A stretch of 64,000 nt of DNA from Micrasema longulum (taxonomy: Eukaryota > Arthropoda > Insecta > Trichoptera > Brachycentridae): contig JAGVSM010001404.1 in the NCBI GenBank assembly GCA_022494885.1, positions 1 to 64,000 of the forward strand, read 5' to 3'. Below are positions 10,611 through 21,962 of the stretch, in pieces. The notes below the pieces were generated by a model. That model did no database searches. It was not told the DNA's origin and was given only the letters and a program-made list of their open reading frames with translations. Both the position numbers and the translations under genes were made by a program. The stretch's first letter is position 1, and each line of letters begins with the position of its first letter.

Positions 10611-11062
10611 CTTCACCAACCCAATAGAAAATGCTGAAAATTTGCGGTGTCAAATATAACTGAAATCTGTTTTTCAAAGATTTAGAGACAGTTTTAAAAT
10701 ACCCTATGATTTATGTAGGTAGGTTTTTACGTATAGTTTGTTTTGGCATCGCGATTTAGTAGCGATTTTTTAGTTTGTTTATAAAATCCACAAATTTGGA
10801 ATATCCAGTGACTGGTTTCATTGCTTTCGCGACATCTTGGAGACTGGTCCTACGAAGGTTCCTACCTAAATTAACTAAAAAAAGCCTTTTTTGTCCCGAA
10901 AATCTGCCATTATAACTTTTTATCTCTCAAAATCTTGAAAATTTACTTCTCTAGTAAGTGGTTTCATGCTGAAATAACCCATAGTCTATTCCTCTATTAC
11001 AGTCAACGAACTTAAATAGTCACTTCCATATAATCCGTTAATAATGTGATCGTTTCCTTTAG

Positions 11063-11292
11063 GATTGGTCGTACGTGTTCAAGCCGCCCACGATATGCAA
11101 CTACGTGGGGGCGTCCAAGTACGCGGCGCTGTCGGGGCTGTCGGGCGGCGTGGAGCCGTCGCACTGCGTGTACCGGCCGTCGTGGCAGGGAGGGGGGGGC
11201 GCGCCCGCGGCGGAGCGCGCGCCCCGCGTCGCCGCCCCCACTCAGCACGCCGCCCCGCGCACGCCTCGCACGCCCCATCACAACCTACACAG
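11063..11292 (+). CDS. MED13: MED13 coding exon g
   Basis: It is bounded by cctttag and gtaccac, starts in phase 0 and leaves two bases. It reads DWSYVFKPPTICNYVGASKY, then HCVYRPSWQ, matching [20 protein letters not shown] and CIYRQSW in vertebrate MED13. The Ala/Pro/Thr-rich TPRTPH end resembles the vertebrate TPRTPRTPR repeat. Confidence 0.95.
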
Positions 11293-12962
11293 GTACCACT
11301 AACTCGGAGTATATATTATGGGAATAACTACAGAGGGATTTTTCTAACAGTCCTAAGTCAAAATGTACGTAATCGGAATAGGAAAATATCACGGTTTTTT
11401 TTTCCTTTTTTTTAATTAATAATTTGAAATACTGTTAAGTAAAAAAAAATTGTCGCGCTACTTATTAGTAACATGAAAAATATTTTTTAATTTATAATAA
11501 TGATAAGTTTCAAACTTTGTTTTTGACCTTTGTTATATTTAAATAGAGCATCGTCACGAATCTCGAAATCACAATTATGAAGGCCAAACATGTCAGGTTT
11601 TTTAGGGACGTATTTAAAAAAAAAAAAAATTTAATGTTATGTATGAAAACACTTCTCAGCAATATCTAAATCGATTTTCAAAATATATATTTTTTTAAAT
11701 CCGTTTTGTATATTATTATCGGTATTCGTGGTATGTGATATTTCCCTATTAAAATCTGCATAACTGATCCGATATTATAAAGCTTTAAAGTTTCATATTT
11801 TTCTATAGCCCTCAAAAATCCTTATTTAAGTAAGTGTTTTGATGATGGCAAATTAGGAGAGGGAGATTTAGCAAAATGAGAACTCTCGCCATCCACCCAG
11901 TAGCCAGGCTCTTTAACGACCTGGGATTTAAAGAGAGAACTAATTCACGGAGATCTGTCACAAAAGATCTTCTTAGGTCACAGTGGCGTCAGAAGCTTAT
12001 ATATCGTGGGTATACTGGCAAAAAACTTAAACTCTCAAATCCCTGTTTTGAGAATTCAAGCATTTAAGTTTTATTCCAATTTTACTCTTTTATATTTTAT
12101 TTAAATAGATGAAGATGTTGTGCTTATTTAAAAACATGTTTTTAATTTTTCCGTTTCTTAATTTTATATTATTTTTTATATTAAGTTTTTTAAACTACCG
12201 ATATATGAAATTTAATATGACTTGGTGTATTTTGCGAGTTTGTAGAGCATTTAAAACTTTACAAAACTGCATCATTAAGTCAAATCCGCATATTTTCGAA
12301 TTAATGTTTTTTGCCAGTATACCCACGATATAGCACTCGCCCTCGTTTCAAAGAATATGATGGCAAATTACCAAAGTGTATTTAATTCATCCGATTGGAT
12401 TTCTCGATTCTAAAATCACTTTGACATGTCATTAAAAAAAATCACTTAATCTAATAAAAAGGAACAAAACACAAATAACTCTTTTTCTCTAAATGGTCTC
12501 ATAGGCCACTTTGAAAAATCTTGAATTACGACTTAAGATATTTGTAAGATGAAATAGTATTATTACGATTACAGTCTATGGCAAAATGGCTAAGACACTT
12601 GACTCATGCACGGAAGGCTTCCATGGAAAGTTATGATAAAGAAAAAAAAATAGCCTCCGTGGTGTAATGGCTAAGACGTTTACCTCACAGGGTTTCGGGT
12701 TCGATTCCCGGTAAGATCACAAAAAGTAATGTTCCGCGCCGTAATTCACTACTGTAATTGGGCCTTCTGGTCTGTTGTAGGGCAAAAAATATATATCTCA
12801 TTCTCATTATTTCTGTTTTGATTACTGAAATGAGTTAAAATGATTATGCTAAGGTGGAACCTGGTCATTACGAGGAAGATGGGACCGACTGAATTTGCAT
12901 ACTGTCGCTAAGTAAACATCTTGAAAGATAATAAAGTTACAACATACATATTGTTTTGTCAG
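11293..12962 (+). other. MED13 intron; SINE and transposon end only
   Basis: AT-rich, with no coding signal I trust. It contains a SINE at 12651-12795, a second truncated SINE head at 12576-12625 and one pogo-like terminus at 12845-12912. The segments at 11970-12030 and 12300-12335 hold an inverted repeat sharing gtgggtatactggca / tgccagtatacccac, about 315 bases apart. That suggests another MITE at about 11870-12340. Confidence 0.5.
12651..12795 (+). repeat. tRNA-derived SINE (family A)
   Basis: Head gcctccgtggtgtaatggct, B box gggttcgattcccggt, and the family body ending gggccttctggtctgttgta. Not a functional tRNA: no cloverleaf closes. Confidence 0.8.
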
Positions 12963-13182
12963 CGTGGGCAGCATCTCACAGCCGGCGTCGGTGTGCGTCT
13001 CGGCGGCGGCGGTGGCGGCGTCCCCCGGCCCCTCCCCCGCCGCCTCCTCGTCCTCCCCGCCCGCGCAGTCCGACGCCTGCGCGCTGCTGCTCAACCTGCT
13101 GCTGGCCGACACCGCCATCAACATCTTCCGGGACCACAACTTCGACAGCTGCGCGATGTGCGTCTGCAATGCGGGACCCAAG
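12963..13182 (+). CDS. MED13: MED13 coding exon h
   Basis: It is bounded by ttttgtcag and gtatac. The first base completes Ser from the previous AG overhang. A Ser/Ala/Pro-rich linker is followed by ACALLLNLLLADTAINIFRD and HNFDSCAMCVCNAGPK. This matches NLFKDCNFDSCCICVCN, the start of the structured MID/PIWI-like half. Confidence 0.95.
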
Positions 13183-13562
13183 GTATACCCCTGTCATCAG
13201 TCTGAACAGATAAGCCTGTGTAAACATCGCGTTGCCATGAGCTTTTTCTATTATAAATATAATAAATAATTACAGTAAAACTCCCTTTTTACATTTTTTA
13301 AGGGATAAAAATAAGCATGAAACTTAAGAAGCTAAGGTGAGGTAATGTAAAATGTATGGAAAAGGGAAATAACAGTGATGGGCAACCTTTTAGCTTGGCG
13401 TGTCAAAATTCTGAAAAAACCTGACTCAATTCGATACAAAGTAAGTCTAGTAAACGAAGAAAACACATTGTCCGTAAATGATGCGTGGCACCCAAAATGT
13501 CCCGTCACCTCCGACATGCGTGTCATACGTTGCCCATCACTGTACTTGACCATAGGATAAAT

Positions 13563-13793
13563 ATTTATCATCATAATTCCTTTTCCGCGTCTAATGGTGC
13601 ATAGGGCACTGCATCGGTACACCAATCACAGCGTATCTTCAGTGTTACGCTTCAGGTGCCAGTCAAGGTATCATGAAATAATATTCTAATGTAAAAACAC
13701 CTTCAACCATGTCACCTTCAACCATGTGTCAACCATGTCGGTAATCGAACCCGAGACCCCCTGCAAATGCGCTGACTACACCACGAGGCCGAC
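13563..13793 (-). repeat. tRNA-derived SINE (family B)
   Basis: Minus-strand tRNA-like head: the plus strand shows ggtaatcgaacccgagaccc and ctacaccacgaggccgac. The body contains gttacgcttcaggt and the end tatttatcatcataattcc. The same family is at 39605-39835 (plus), 35941-36183 (minus) and 38370-38500 (minus). Confidence 0.75.
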
Positions 13794-14048
13794 ATATATA
13801 CCAATTATTTATACTGTCAGGAAAGTTGTAAAAATCATAGTTGAGTATTATCAATATTTTTGCCTATTTTCAATGATTTCATTAAAAAGATTTTGATATT
13901 TTGAAATTTTCAACAATCTTGTAATCCATTTTTATAAAAAGAATAATTCAAAACAGATTTAATTAATTATTCAAATGTTAATACCAAAAAATTTTAATTT
14001 GCATAAAATATATAAAATGATTTTTCCAAAATATTACAATATTTTATT

Positions 14049-14956
14049 TACAGTAAAATCTCGTTTTTATGTCCCTCAATTTTACGTTTTCCAGCTTTTT
14101 ACGCCGAAAATATTTTTTTTCCCATTTTTTTCCGTACATTCTCATTCAAATATCCCCACCAATCAATGTTTTTATGTTTTTCTTAACCCCGATTTTTAGT
14201 TTAAATCTTTTCAAAACTTATTAAATCTGTCAAAAAACATCGAGCCACCCGCCGCGTGAATGGAGAATAAAATCGAGGCAAATAAAAAAATGCGTAAATT
14301 ATTGTCTCAAACTAAATTCAAAGTAGGTGCAGTGTAATTGACCATTTTGTTTAAGTGTCTAGTTTTGACATTTTACTAAATCGTGACATGCAGTTGACGC
14401 ATGTTTAGGAAGAATAAAATCTTTACATCAATAAATTATGAAGCAGAAAGTTTAAAAATTTAACGATAGAAATATTATTTGAAGTTATAAACATAATGTG
14501 AAAAGAAGATATTCAAACAGTTATCATAAAAGTGTGAAACATTTTTGCCGCGATGTAAATGACAGTTGAGATTCTGTGTTACCATACTAAAAAAAGTGAT
14601 ACCATATAAATAAAATTTCCCAATATTTAGGGGAAAAACCATTGTATGTTGTATTTTATGCAAATTAAAATTATTACATGTTTTTTTTTAAATTCAATAA
14701 AAAAAACACATTATAGTATTGATTGAAAAAATACAAAATATTTTAAATGAAATCATAGGTGAATATGAATAATCCCAATTAATGGCACTTTTTAAAATTT
14801 TTCTACAGTATATTTAGTATAGTCAAGTACAATGAATATATTTTTATGTAATTTAATTTTTACATACATTTTTCATTTCCTCACTTAAGCGTTTTCCTCA
14901 TTTTTACCCTTTTTTTTTGTTGCTTCCTAGAAAAACTTAAAGCTGGTTTTACCGTA
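14049..14956. mobile_element. Non-autonomous TIR DNA element, about 0.9 kb
   Basis: The left end is tacagtaaaatctcgttttt and the right end is its approximate inverse (aaagctggttttaccgta). TA-flanked ends suggest a Tc1/mariner-superfamily target preference. It has no transposase frame. Other copies are at 15150-15541 (reversed, truncated), 21963-22760 and 25683-26600. Their internal blocks cagtgtaattgac and cataaaagtg are in common. Confidence 0.7.
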
Positions 14957-15149
14957 GATGGTATAACTTTTTAAAAAATATTATCCGTTACAGGTAGGCA
15001 GCCTTTGCTGATGCGCCTATATCTCTTGTACCGCTTTATAACTTATAATAATATTTCTATTGTCACATTTTAAAACTTTCTATATCTTAATTATACTGAC
15101 ATAGAGACTTCCTGCTTTAAATGTGTATCACTGGATGTTGCAATTGAGT

Positions 15150-15541
15150 AAAATATCAATTTGACATTTTGTTTGAAAATTTTTTTTAATGAAATTTGTA
15201 TTTGTTTTTAAAATGTATGAAAATAGCCATTAAGAAATTAGACTCTCAAACCAAAAGGTCAATTACACTGCACCTAAGGCTAAAGCTTAAAACAATAATT
15301 TACTGTATATTTGTTGTTTACTCGCTTTTATTCATATGTTTGAGCCCGCGGAGGGGCGCAGTACTGTTTATGTTTGTTATGTAAATTTTGAAAAACTTTC
15401 ACCATGAAAGCGAGGTGATGCAAAATGTAAAAGAAAAAAAATAGTATTTGGGAGAAAATATTTGTAAGAGGAATCTATGGAGAAAAATTGAACTTTTCAG
15501 GGTAAAAAGCGAGAAAATGTAAAATTGCAGTTTTAGTGTAT
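15150..15541. mobile_element. Truncated, reversed copy of the 0.9-kb TIR element
   Basis: The internal block ggtcaattacactgcaccta is the inverse of the block in the copy at 14049-14956. The end aagcgagaaaatgtaaaatt, then gcagttttagtgta, is the inverted left terminus. Confidence 0.6.
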
Positions 15542-15688
15542 GTCGTTTTGTTTCATGATATCTTTTTATTGTTTGTAATACCGCCTAGAATTAGAGTTTT
15601 TCACAAAACTGGCTTTAGTAATTGAATGTATACCTTATTACCCTCTCTAGAGAATCCATTTCATCGATAGACTTACGATTGTTACCAG

Positions 15689-16712
15689 GTGGTCGGCAAC
15701 ATCCGAGGGGCAGACTCGAGAGTGTATCTGTGGGGCTCTCCGCTATCTCCCGACAGTCCGTCACCTTCTCCCGCCCCGCCCGCGCCACCCGACGAGGAGC
15801 CCATCCGCTGCAACTGCGGTTTCAGCGCCGTCGTCAACCGCCGCCTCGCCCACCGCGCCGGGCTGTTCTACGAGGACGAGATGGAGATCACCGGGTTAGC
15901 TGAGGATCCCGCCGAGTACAAGAGAGAGGGCGGGGTGTTCTGCGACCCCGACCGGAATGCGGCCGCCGCCCTCATGGAGCTGGTGCGGGAGCAGTGCGGC
16001 GTGCTCGGGAACAGCGCCAGCGCGCTGCAGCTGTGCGCCGCGGAGGCGGCGGAACGGCTCGGCGCGGGCGAGCCGCGCCTGCACCTGCTGGAGTTCGCGG
16101 ACTGCGGGGACGCGGCCGCGCTGGCGCTGGAGGCGGCGGCCGCGCGCGCCCGCGCTGCATCGCTGGCCCTTCCTGCGCGCGCCGGCGCCCGCGGCCGGCC
16201 GCGACGTGGTCCGGCTCATGCGGCGCCTCCAGCCGCTGCTGCAGGACGCCATCCAGAAGAAATGTAGCACGCGCATGTGGGACGCGGTAGCGGGCCCCTT
16301 GACGTGGCGACAGTTCCACCGCCTCGCAGGTCGCGGAACGGAAGACCTGTGCGAACCTCAACCCGTACCTCCCTTACTGGTCGGCCACGACCGGGATTGG
16401 GTCACCCTCTCTCCTCACGCGCTGCACTACTGGGACCGCCTGCTGCTCGAGCCGTACTCGTACGCGCGAGACACCGCCTACGTGGTGCTGCTTCCCGACA
16501 ACCCGGCGCTGGTGCCGCGAGTGCGCGCCTACTTCCGTGACCTGAGCACGGCGTACGAGCAGTGCCGTCTGGGCCGGCACGCCCCCCTAGCTCGCCTGGC
16601 GAAGGACGGCCTGCTACGTATCCCGAGGCATCCTCGACCCGAGCCCTTGGACGATTGGTTTAACAATCTTCCGGAGGGAACTACCGCCGATATCCTAAGA
16701 CTTTACGCACAG
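15689..16712 (+). CDS. MED13: MED13 large coding exon i, with a one-base frame break
   Basis: It is bounded by gttaccag and gtatgt. It starts VVGNIRGADSRVYLWGS, matching NIKGADVGVYIPDP, then EEPIRCNCGFSAVVNRR, AGLFYEDEMEITG and LLEFADCGDAAALALEAAA. At about 16139-16160 the conserved reading moves by one base. From there it reads PALHRWPFLRAPAPA, DVVRLMRRLQPLLQDAIQKK, GPLTWRQFHRLAGRG, YARDTAYVVLLPDNPAL, AYFRDLSTAYEQCRLG and LRLYAQ in phase 0 at the donor. The exon is 1,024 bases where 1,023 would keep frame. An extra base in the CG-rich run, from sequencing error or a real lesion, fits. Both halves are highly conserved. Confidence 0.93.
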
Positions 16713-16800
16713 GTATGTCGCATTCCAAATTACGTACATTTGCTTTGTATTCTTGATATGTTGGCTATTTTTTATAAATATCTTACTCTTAATTTACCAG

Positions 16801-16975
16801 ACTTGCCGAGGAGTATTAGCTCCCCTGCTGGGAACCGTGCCGCTGGACCACACGTTGTTGGAACCGGAGGGGGGTTGCGGGGCGCGCCTCCCGCCGGCCC
16901 CCGCGCCCGAGCGCCCCACCCCTTCACCCATGGCACCCCCGGAGCACCCGCCGACGCCGACCAACGCAGACCATG
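16801..16975 (+). CDS. MED13: MED13 coding exon j
   Basis: It follows an 88-base intron (acceptor tttaccag) and ends g|gtgag after 16975. It reads TCRGVLAPLLGTVPLDHTLL, matching [20 protein letters not shown], then a Pro-rich variable tail PAPERPTPSPMAPPEHPP. It leaves one base. Confidence 0.93.
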
Positions 16976-17367
16976 GTGAGTAGCCCACACTAACTAGGAA
17001 CAGGAGTAACAGAGCGTACTGTGCCAGTGACGAATCGTCCATATAAGCGATTATACGCAGCTTACATTATATTTGACTATTGATAATAATGTTTTATAGC
17101 AGTTATGTTCACGGAAAAATAAATAAAATAATAGTTATTTATTATAAATCACTTAACTTAATATTTACTATTAATTAATATTATTTATTTACTAATATTC
17201 CTCAAAAAATTAATATCAGTAAGGCGACTTCCAGCCCGTTCCCAGTGAACGAAGAAACTAGTCAATTATTGCAGCTTATATCTCTGGTAGGTAAAATATT
17301 ATGAATATTTTTATAGCTTACTTGTAAAATCACCACTTGCCACTGTTAACAGTGACATTGCTTACAG

Positions 17368-17588
17368 ATGGTGAGAGCAACTCTAGTAGCGCAGCGGCAG
17401 ACAACTGCAGCTCGGAGAGCGGCGCGACAGGCGGCGAGGAGGAGGGCAGCGCGCCGTGCGTAGTGGTGTACCTGCTGGAGCCGGGGGCGGGGGGAGAGAG
17501 GCGCACGGCGTGCCTGGCCATGTTGCGCGCTGCCTCCTCCCTGCTGCACGCCCTACCTGACCATGTCCGGCCCCATGTATCCGTTCAG
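17368..17588 (+). CDS. MED13: MED13 coding exon k
   Basis: It is bounded by tgcttacag and gtaacg. GAT forms across the junction, then GESNSSSAAADNCSSESG, followed by PCVVVYLLEPG and LHALPDHVRPHVSVQ. This corresponds to IVVYIIDPF and LPPHIKSTVSVQ. It ends in phase 0. Confidence 0.94.
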
Positions 17589-18948
17589 GTAACGCTTTTC
17601 TATTTATTTTATTTCCTCTCACATTTGAGTTTTATTTATAAAATTAACATTTGAAACACTAACTTAATGATTTTCCTTGTTAAGTAATATAACTAATTGT
17701 CAGCATTGGAGGCCTTATTTCAGTGGTGAATTGCAGCGCAGAACACCCAGGCTTGAGAGAAATCACTTTTTTTTTGTTCGAATGAATAATTAATCAAACA
17801 AGAAATTTGTACGACCCGTTTCAGAAATGCAAAAATAGTGTTATGTACATGTATGTTTATGAATCCACGCAAGTTTACACGTATGCGTATGCGTCATTCC
17901 TGGTTGTGTCACTATAAACCTCAGGGTAATAATTCGCCAGAGAAACCCTTAAGCTCTGCATAGAACAAAAGCGTTATATTGCTGTAAACTGTAGCTAACT
18001 TCGTGGTTGATAATTACGGAATGGCTTTTGTTCGTATGGGCGACTATTAGTGGCGTAGTATTCTTATTGGTACAGTGGCGTAGTATTACTCTGAGCTATA
18101 AACAAACTGTGTCTCTGTACTCGATAAATGTATGTATAATGTTATTAAAAATTAAATTAATAAATATATTTCATATTTACAATAGAGTCAAAACAGTTCT
18201 TCAGACTTTTAACAGTTCTTTACTAAAAATGTTTAATAATTAAAAATATCATCCAGTCGGATACCTACTACCTACTACCTGCCCCGCATTCCTTTTCTGA
18301 GAATTTGTTGCCTGGATGTAAAATATTGAATACACGCTGTCACGTGATGTATTTAGGTCTTCTTGCGATGTCTTGTTAGGTCCCCCCGACGTTGGCGATC
18401 ACTGTAGCAAAAGCATCTCGGTCCTGCGTTACCTTCCCTTAGCTGGTTGGTTCTGGTTTGGAGGCGCCGGAAACTCGCCTTTTATCCTCTCGTTATTTGC
18501 TGTGATCACACTGTTACGAGTGGGATCCCATTGCCCGAGTCGGACTAGTCAATAGTGTTGCTGGTGGAGCGTTTGCAGCATTTTAAAGAATCACACCTTC
18601 CAGCAAGATGTGACTCACTGCGACCCTACTGACAGTTTGAACCCCAAAGTTTAGGGGTCTACTTGATTTGAATTATTTAGTGTTGGTTTATTTTTAGCTT
18701 TTGACAGAGGAACAGTCGTGTTCTGAAACCGGTCAGCGTATTTAATTTATTTAAGTGATTTTATACAAATGAAATATAAATCATTCACATTATAATATTT
18801 TTATAAAACAATAAATTCCTCAATTCCTAACCAAGTTCCACTGTATTTACAATCTTAACAATCGGACCACTGAACCAATTTTTTTCTATTGTTTTTAAAT
18901 TTGATTATGAAACATGCTCGCGGTATTAAGTGCCCGTTTCCTTTGCAG
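17589..18948 (+). other. MED13 intron with SINE and MITE fragments
   Basis: Contains a reversed family-A SINE fragment at 17701-17770 and repeat blocks at about 17940-18070 (cttcgtggttgataattacg) shared with 19740-19820 and 28700-28830. A hammerhead-like motif lies at 18700-18736. The stretch 18330-18640 is unusually GC-rich for an intron but has no frame I recognise. Confidence 0.5.
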
Positions 18949-19143
18949 CTGATATCGTGGGAGTCCATAATGGAGGCGGAAAGCGGCGAGCGCGGCGGGC
19001 GGCGGCGCGGCGCGAGTCTGCGCGCGCTGGCGCTCGCCGTGTTCTCGCAGTGCCGGCGCCAGCTGCAGCACCTGTCCAACATCAAGTCCCTCACGGGCTT
19101 CGGGACCGCCGCTAACGCCGACCTCTTCCTCAAGAACAAGGAT
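18949..19143 (+). CDS. MED13: MED13 coding exon l
   Basis: It is bounded by cctttgcag and gtgagt, 65 codons in phase 0. It reads LISWESIMEAESGERGGRRR, then LRALALAVFSQCRRQL and NIKSLTGFGTAANADLFLKN. This aligns with LKSLAFSAFTQCRRPL and NVKTLTGFGPGLAM. Confidence 0.95.
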
Positions 19144-20106
19144 GTGAGTCGTATTAGCCATTCTATTGTCCGATATAATAATGTGTGTCGAATTACCTTC
19201 GGTCCATGTCTGTTGTGTAAAAGCGATGGAAAAATTAGACAAATGCTAGGCGTAAGCCAGAGAGGTGAAATGCAGAGTTTAATGTTATTGGAGGGTAAAA
19301 ACAAGACTTAAATGTTATTTTAATAAGTTCAACTCTCAGTAATAATTCTCTAATAAAGACCTTTAACCGATGAACAAAAGTGCATCGGACGATTCGGGTT
19401 TCTCGCTATTCATTTATTCATTTTTATTCATTTATTAGTTTATACATACAATGTTACAAAATGGCACAAAAAACACTCTGGCAAATTCTGCTAGTACTAG
19501 GAGTAGGCTCAGTATATGAAGGGTCGGCAAGCCAGAAATATTAATACGCCTAATGTTGCAATCGGTTCCTATATGGGCAAATGTCTGTTCTAAGAAACCG
19601 ATTTGTTAAAATATGGTTTACGAATATGTTTCCTATAAATAAAAAACAATATTGAAAAAAAAAAAAAAAAAACAGTTATAGCCCAAAAGAGAAAAGAACG
19701 ACCCGATTACCTACAACCCGTCGTATCCCTGTAATCTGTAGCCAACTTCGCGGTGAATAATCATAGAACGGTTTTTCTCCGTATTTTCCATTATTAGCCA
19801 AAAGAGCGTTATTACTCGAGGTTCCTCATACTTATTTCTAATAAATTATAAATTACAAGAATTTTCACTAAAAAACTTGAATTTTTAAGTAAAATATAAG
19901 TTTGAGAAATTCTGTAAATTTAATTAACTTATTAAAGCTAATAAAACCAAACATCTTGCAGCTCTAAAACTAAAAATTTGTAATTTTGTTGGAATTATGA
20001 CAATTGAATACAGAGAAGTACTATCAATAAATGCCAATTTTTCAATTTTTTTTTAGTAGAGAAGTACTTTTAAAATGTTATTTACGCAAATAAAAAAAAA
20101 TTCCAG
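19144..20106 (+). other. MED13 intron; degenerate repeats
   Basis: AT-rich, with poly(A) tracts and one repeat block at about 19740-19820 (aacttcgcggtgaataatca) shared with 17990 and, inverted, with 28760. No coding signal. Confidence 0.5.
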
Positions 20107-20482
20107 GAGAAGAACCGCATGCCGTACCGCCTGTACGTGCCCCCGTACGTGTTGGCACCCTCACGACCGCTCAAGGACATCGCCGAGACCTTCGGGCAAC
20201 CGCCGCCGGAAGCCAGCTCCGTGCTGTACCTGGCCTACTGCCTGTCGGCCGACCAGAGCTGGCTGCTCGCCGTGGCCACGGACGGGCGCGGCGAGCTCCT
20301 CGAGTCGGTGAGCATCAACGTGCACGTGCCGGGCCGCGCGCGCCGCCGCCGCGCACCGCCCGCGCGTCGCCTCGGCCTCACCAAGCTCATGGACTTCACC
20401 CTGGGCGTCATGAGCCAGGCCGCGCAGCCGTGGCGGCTCGTGGTCGGCCGCATCGGCCGCATTGGCCACGGGGAACTCAAAG
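20107..20482 (+). CDS. MED13: MED13 coding exon m (PIWI-like core)
   Basis: It is bounded by attccag and gtaacc. It reads KNRMPYRLYVPPYVLAPSRP, FGQPPPEASSVLYLAYCLSA, DQSWLLAVATDGRGELLES, INVHVPGRARRRR and [17 protein letters not shown]. All align with vertebrate MED13 ([59 protein letters not shown]). This is the most conserved part of the gene. It leaves one base. Confidence 0.97.
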
Positions 20483-20594
20483 GTAACCTCACCTCTCCTA
20501 TTGTTTACATTTTTTAAAGCAAGAAAATAATATTTGCTTTCTTATGATTTTCCTAAATCAACAAGTTTTACATAAAACTCACTATTAGAATATG

Positions 20595-20672
20595 TTAGTG
20601 AAGTTGGCGTAAAGTGGAGTTTGAACCTCGGACCTTTGATCGGTTAGTTCGCTACTCTAGTCGCGGAGATAA
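20595..20672 (-). repeat. tRNA-like SINE head (diverged)
   Basis: The plus strand shows gagtttgaacctcggacctt and gttagttcgctactctagtc, an inverted B box and A-box-like order. Related heads are at 40205-40480 (interrupted) and 50570-50640. Confidence 0.5.
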
Positions 20673-21095
20673 ATTTAGCAATCCTCAATTTATAATATTT
20701 CTGTATTATTTTTATTATTTGTTTAATTCAAATTCTCGCTCACAGCTTGTACACTTTCCAGTTAAGCGAACAATTGAACTAAATGAATGAAAGACACAAA
20801 ATATACAAATGATACAATGAACTGAAAACCTAAATGTGTGTCGTTCGTACTATTTACGGATGTTTTGGATCACGTTATAGCGTCCATCATCAGGGTTGAC
20901 GTTATTTGTGTAGATAGATGTGTAACTTTAAGTACTTAGGATTTGCACTGTGTAGCAGTCGTTGCTCGAAGTCCTTCATCAACACATAATTGGACATTGT
21001 GATCGAGCTGCAGATTGGTATACTTGTGTATTATGAACTGTTGGCTCTATGTGATATGTGGGTATGCAGATACTGTAGTGCGTTCTTTGTGTCAG

Positions 21096-21373
21096 GCTGG
21101 AGCTGGCTGCTGTCGCGCAAGAACCTGGTGAAGGCGTCACAGAGCCTGCGCGAGGTGTGCGCGTCGTGTTCGCTGCTGTACCCGGGCGGAGCGCCGGCCA
21201 TCCTCAGCGCGTGCCTCGTGTCCACGGAGCCGGATGCCGCGCTGCGGCTACTAGCCGACCAGTTTACGCCGGACGAGCGCTTCTCGCAGGCGGCTGTGGC
21301 CTCCAATCTCAGCACCCCGCAGGACGTGTCCTGCACGCACATCCTCGTCTTCCCCACCAGCGCCACCACACAG
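21096..21373 (+). CDS. MED13: MED13 coding exon n
   Basis: It is bounded by tttgtgtcag and gtacta. It reads WSWLLSRKNLVKASQSLREV, PAILSACLVSTEPDAALRLL and [20 protein letters not shown]. This aligns with [20 protein letters not shown] and [20 protein letters not shown]. It ends in phase 0. Confidence 0.97.
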
Positions 21374-21439
21374 GTACTAACTGATTCCCCCGTATCAGAT
21401 TATGATGGAAAAATTAAAGAAACATATTTCTCATAATGA

Positions 21440-21545
21440 ACGCAGAGTTCAAAATGGCCGCTTGAAACAACCAATGACAGGTCTTTAAGCCCTGTATAGG
21501 TCTAGACTTCCATATTCCTTCTTAAAAATGTCCTCCATCTCTCTT
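21440..21545 (+). repeat. Fragment of the 38.5-kb inverted-repeat family
   Basis: Blocks caaccaatgacaggtcttta, gccctgtata and ctagacttcc are shared with 38530-39190. Confidence 0.55.
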
Positions 21546-21962
21546 GTAATATGTTAATAAGGAATTAATGCATTTGGAGCAATTCCACAGCATTATGTAT
21601 TTTAATTTTCTCAGCATAACCGCAGAATTAATGTTTACGTCACTCTTATGAATCTAATTGATTACTATTTTTTAATTTTTTTATTATTCATCTCTAAAAC
21701 TAACCAATAATGCCCCGACTGCTTTGTCTAATAATTGAAATATAATTAAAAATAATAATTTGATATCTTCTTTTAATTTTTATTTGCATCATCGAACAAT
21801 ACTTAAATTTACATAAATATTATTACAAAATATCTAAATTGATTTAGTTAAAATTACCTTATTCCCTTAAAATTACATGAAATTGTAACAATGACTTTGT
21901 TTAGCCTGCCACCAGTCTGACGATATCAGTCACGATGTAACCCAGTCACTGGCGAAAAATGT

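Larger units (their letters stand above)
13183..15688 (+). other. MED13 intron with SINE and TIR elements
   Basis: Holds a family-B SINE at 13563-13793 (minus), a full TIR element at 14049-14956 and a reversed partial copy of the same element at 15150-15541. The open frames here are AT-rich and lie in those repeats. Confidence 0.6.

Noticed and set aside
15957..16979. A separate 340-codon gene
   Set aside because: It is the second-frame half of the MED13 exon reading on through an intron; the conserved part ends at the donor after 16712.
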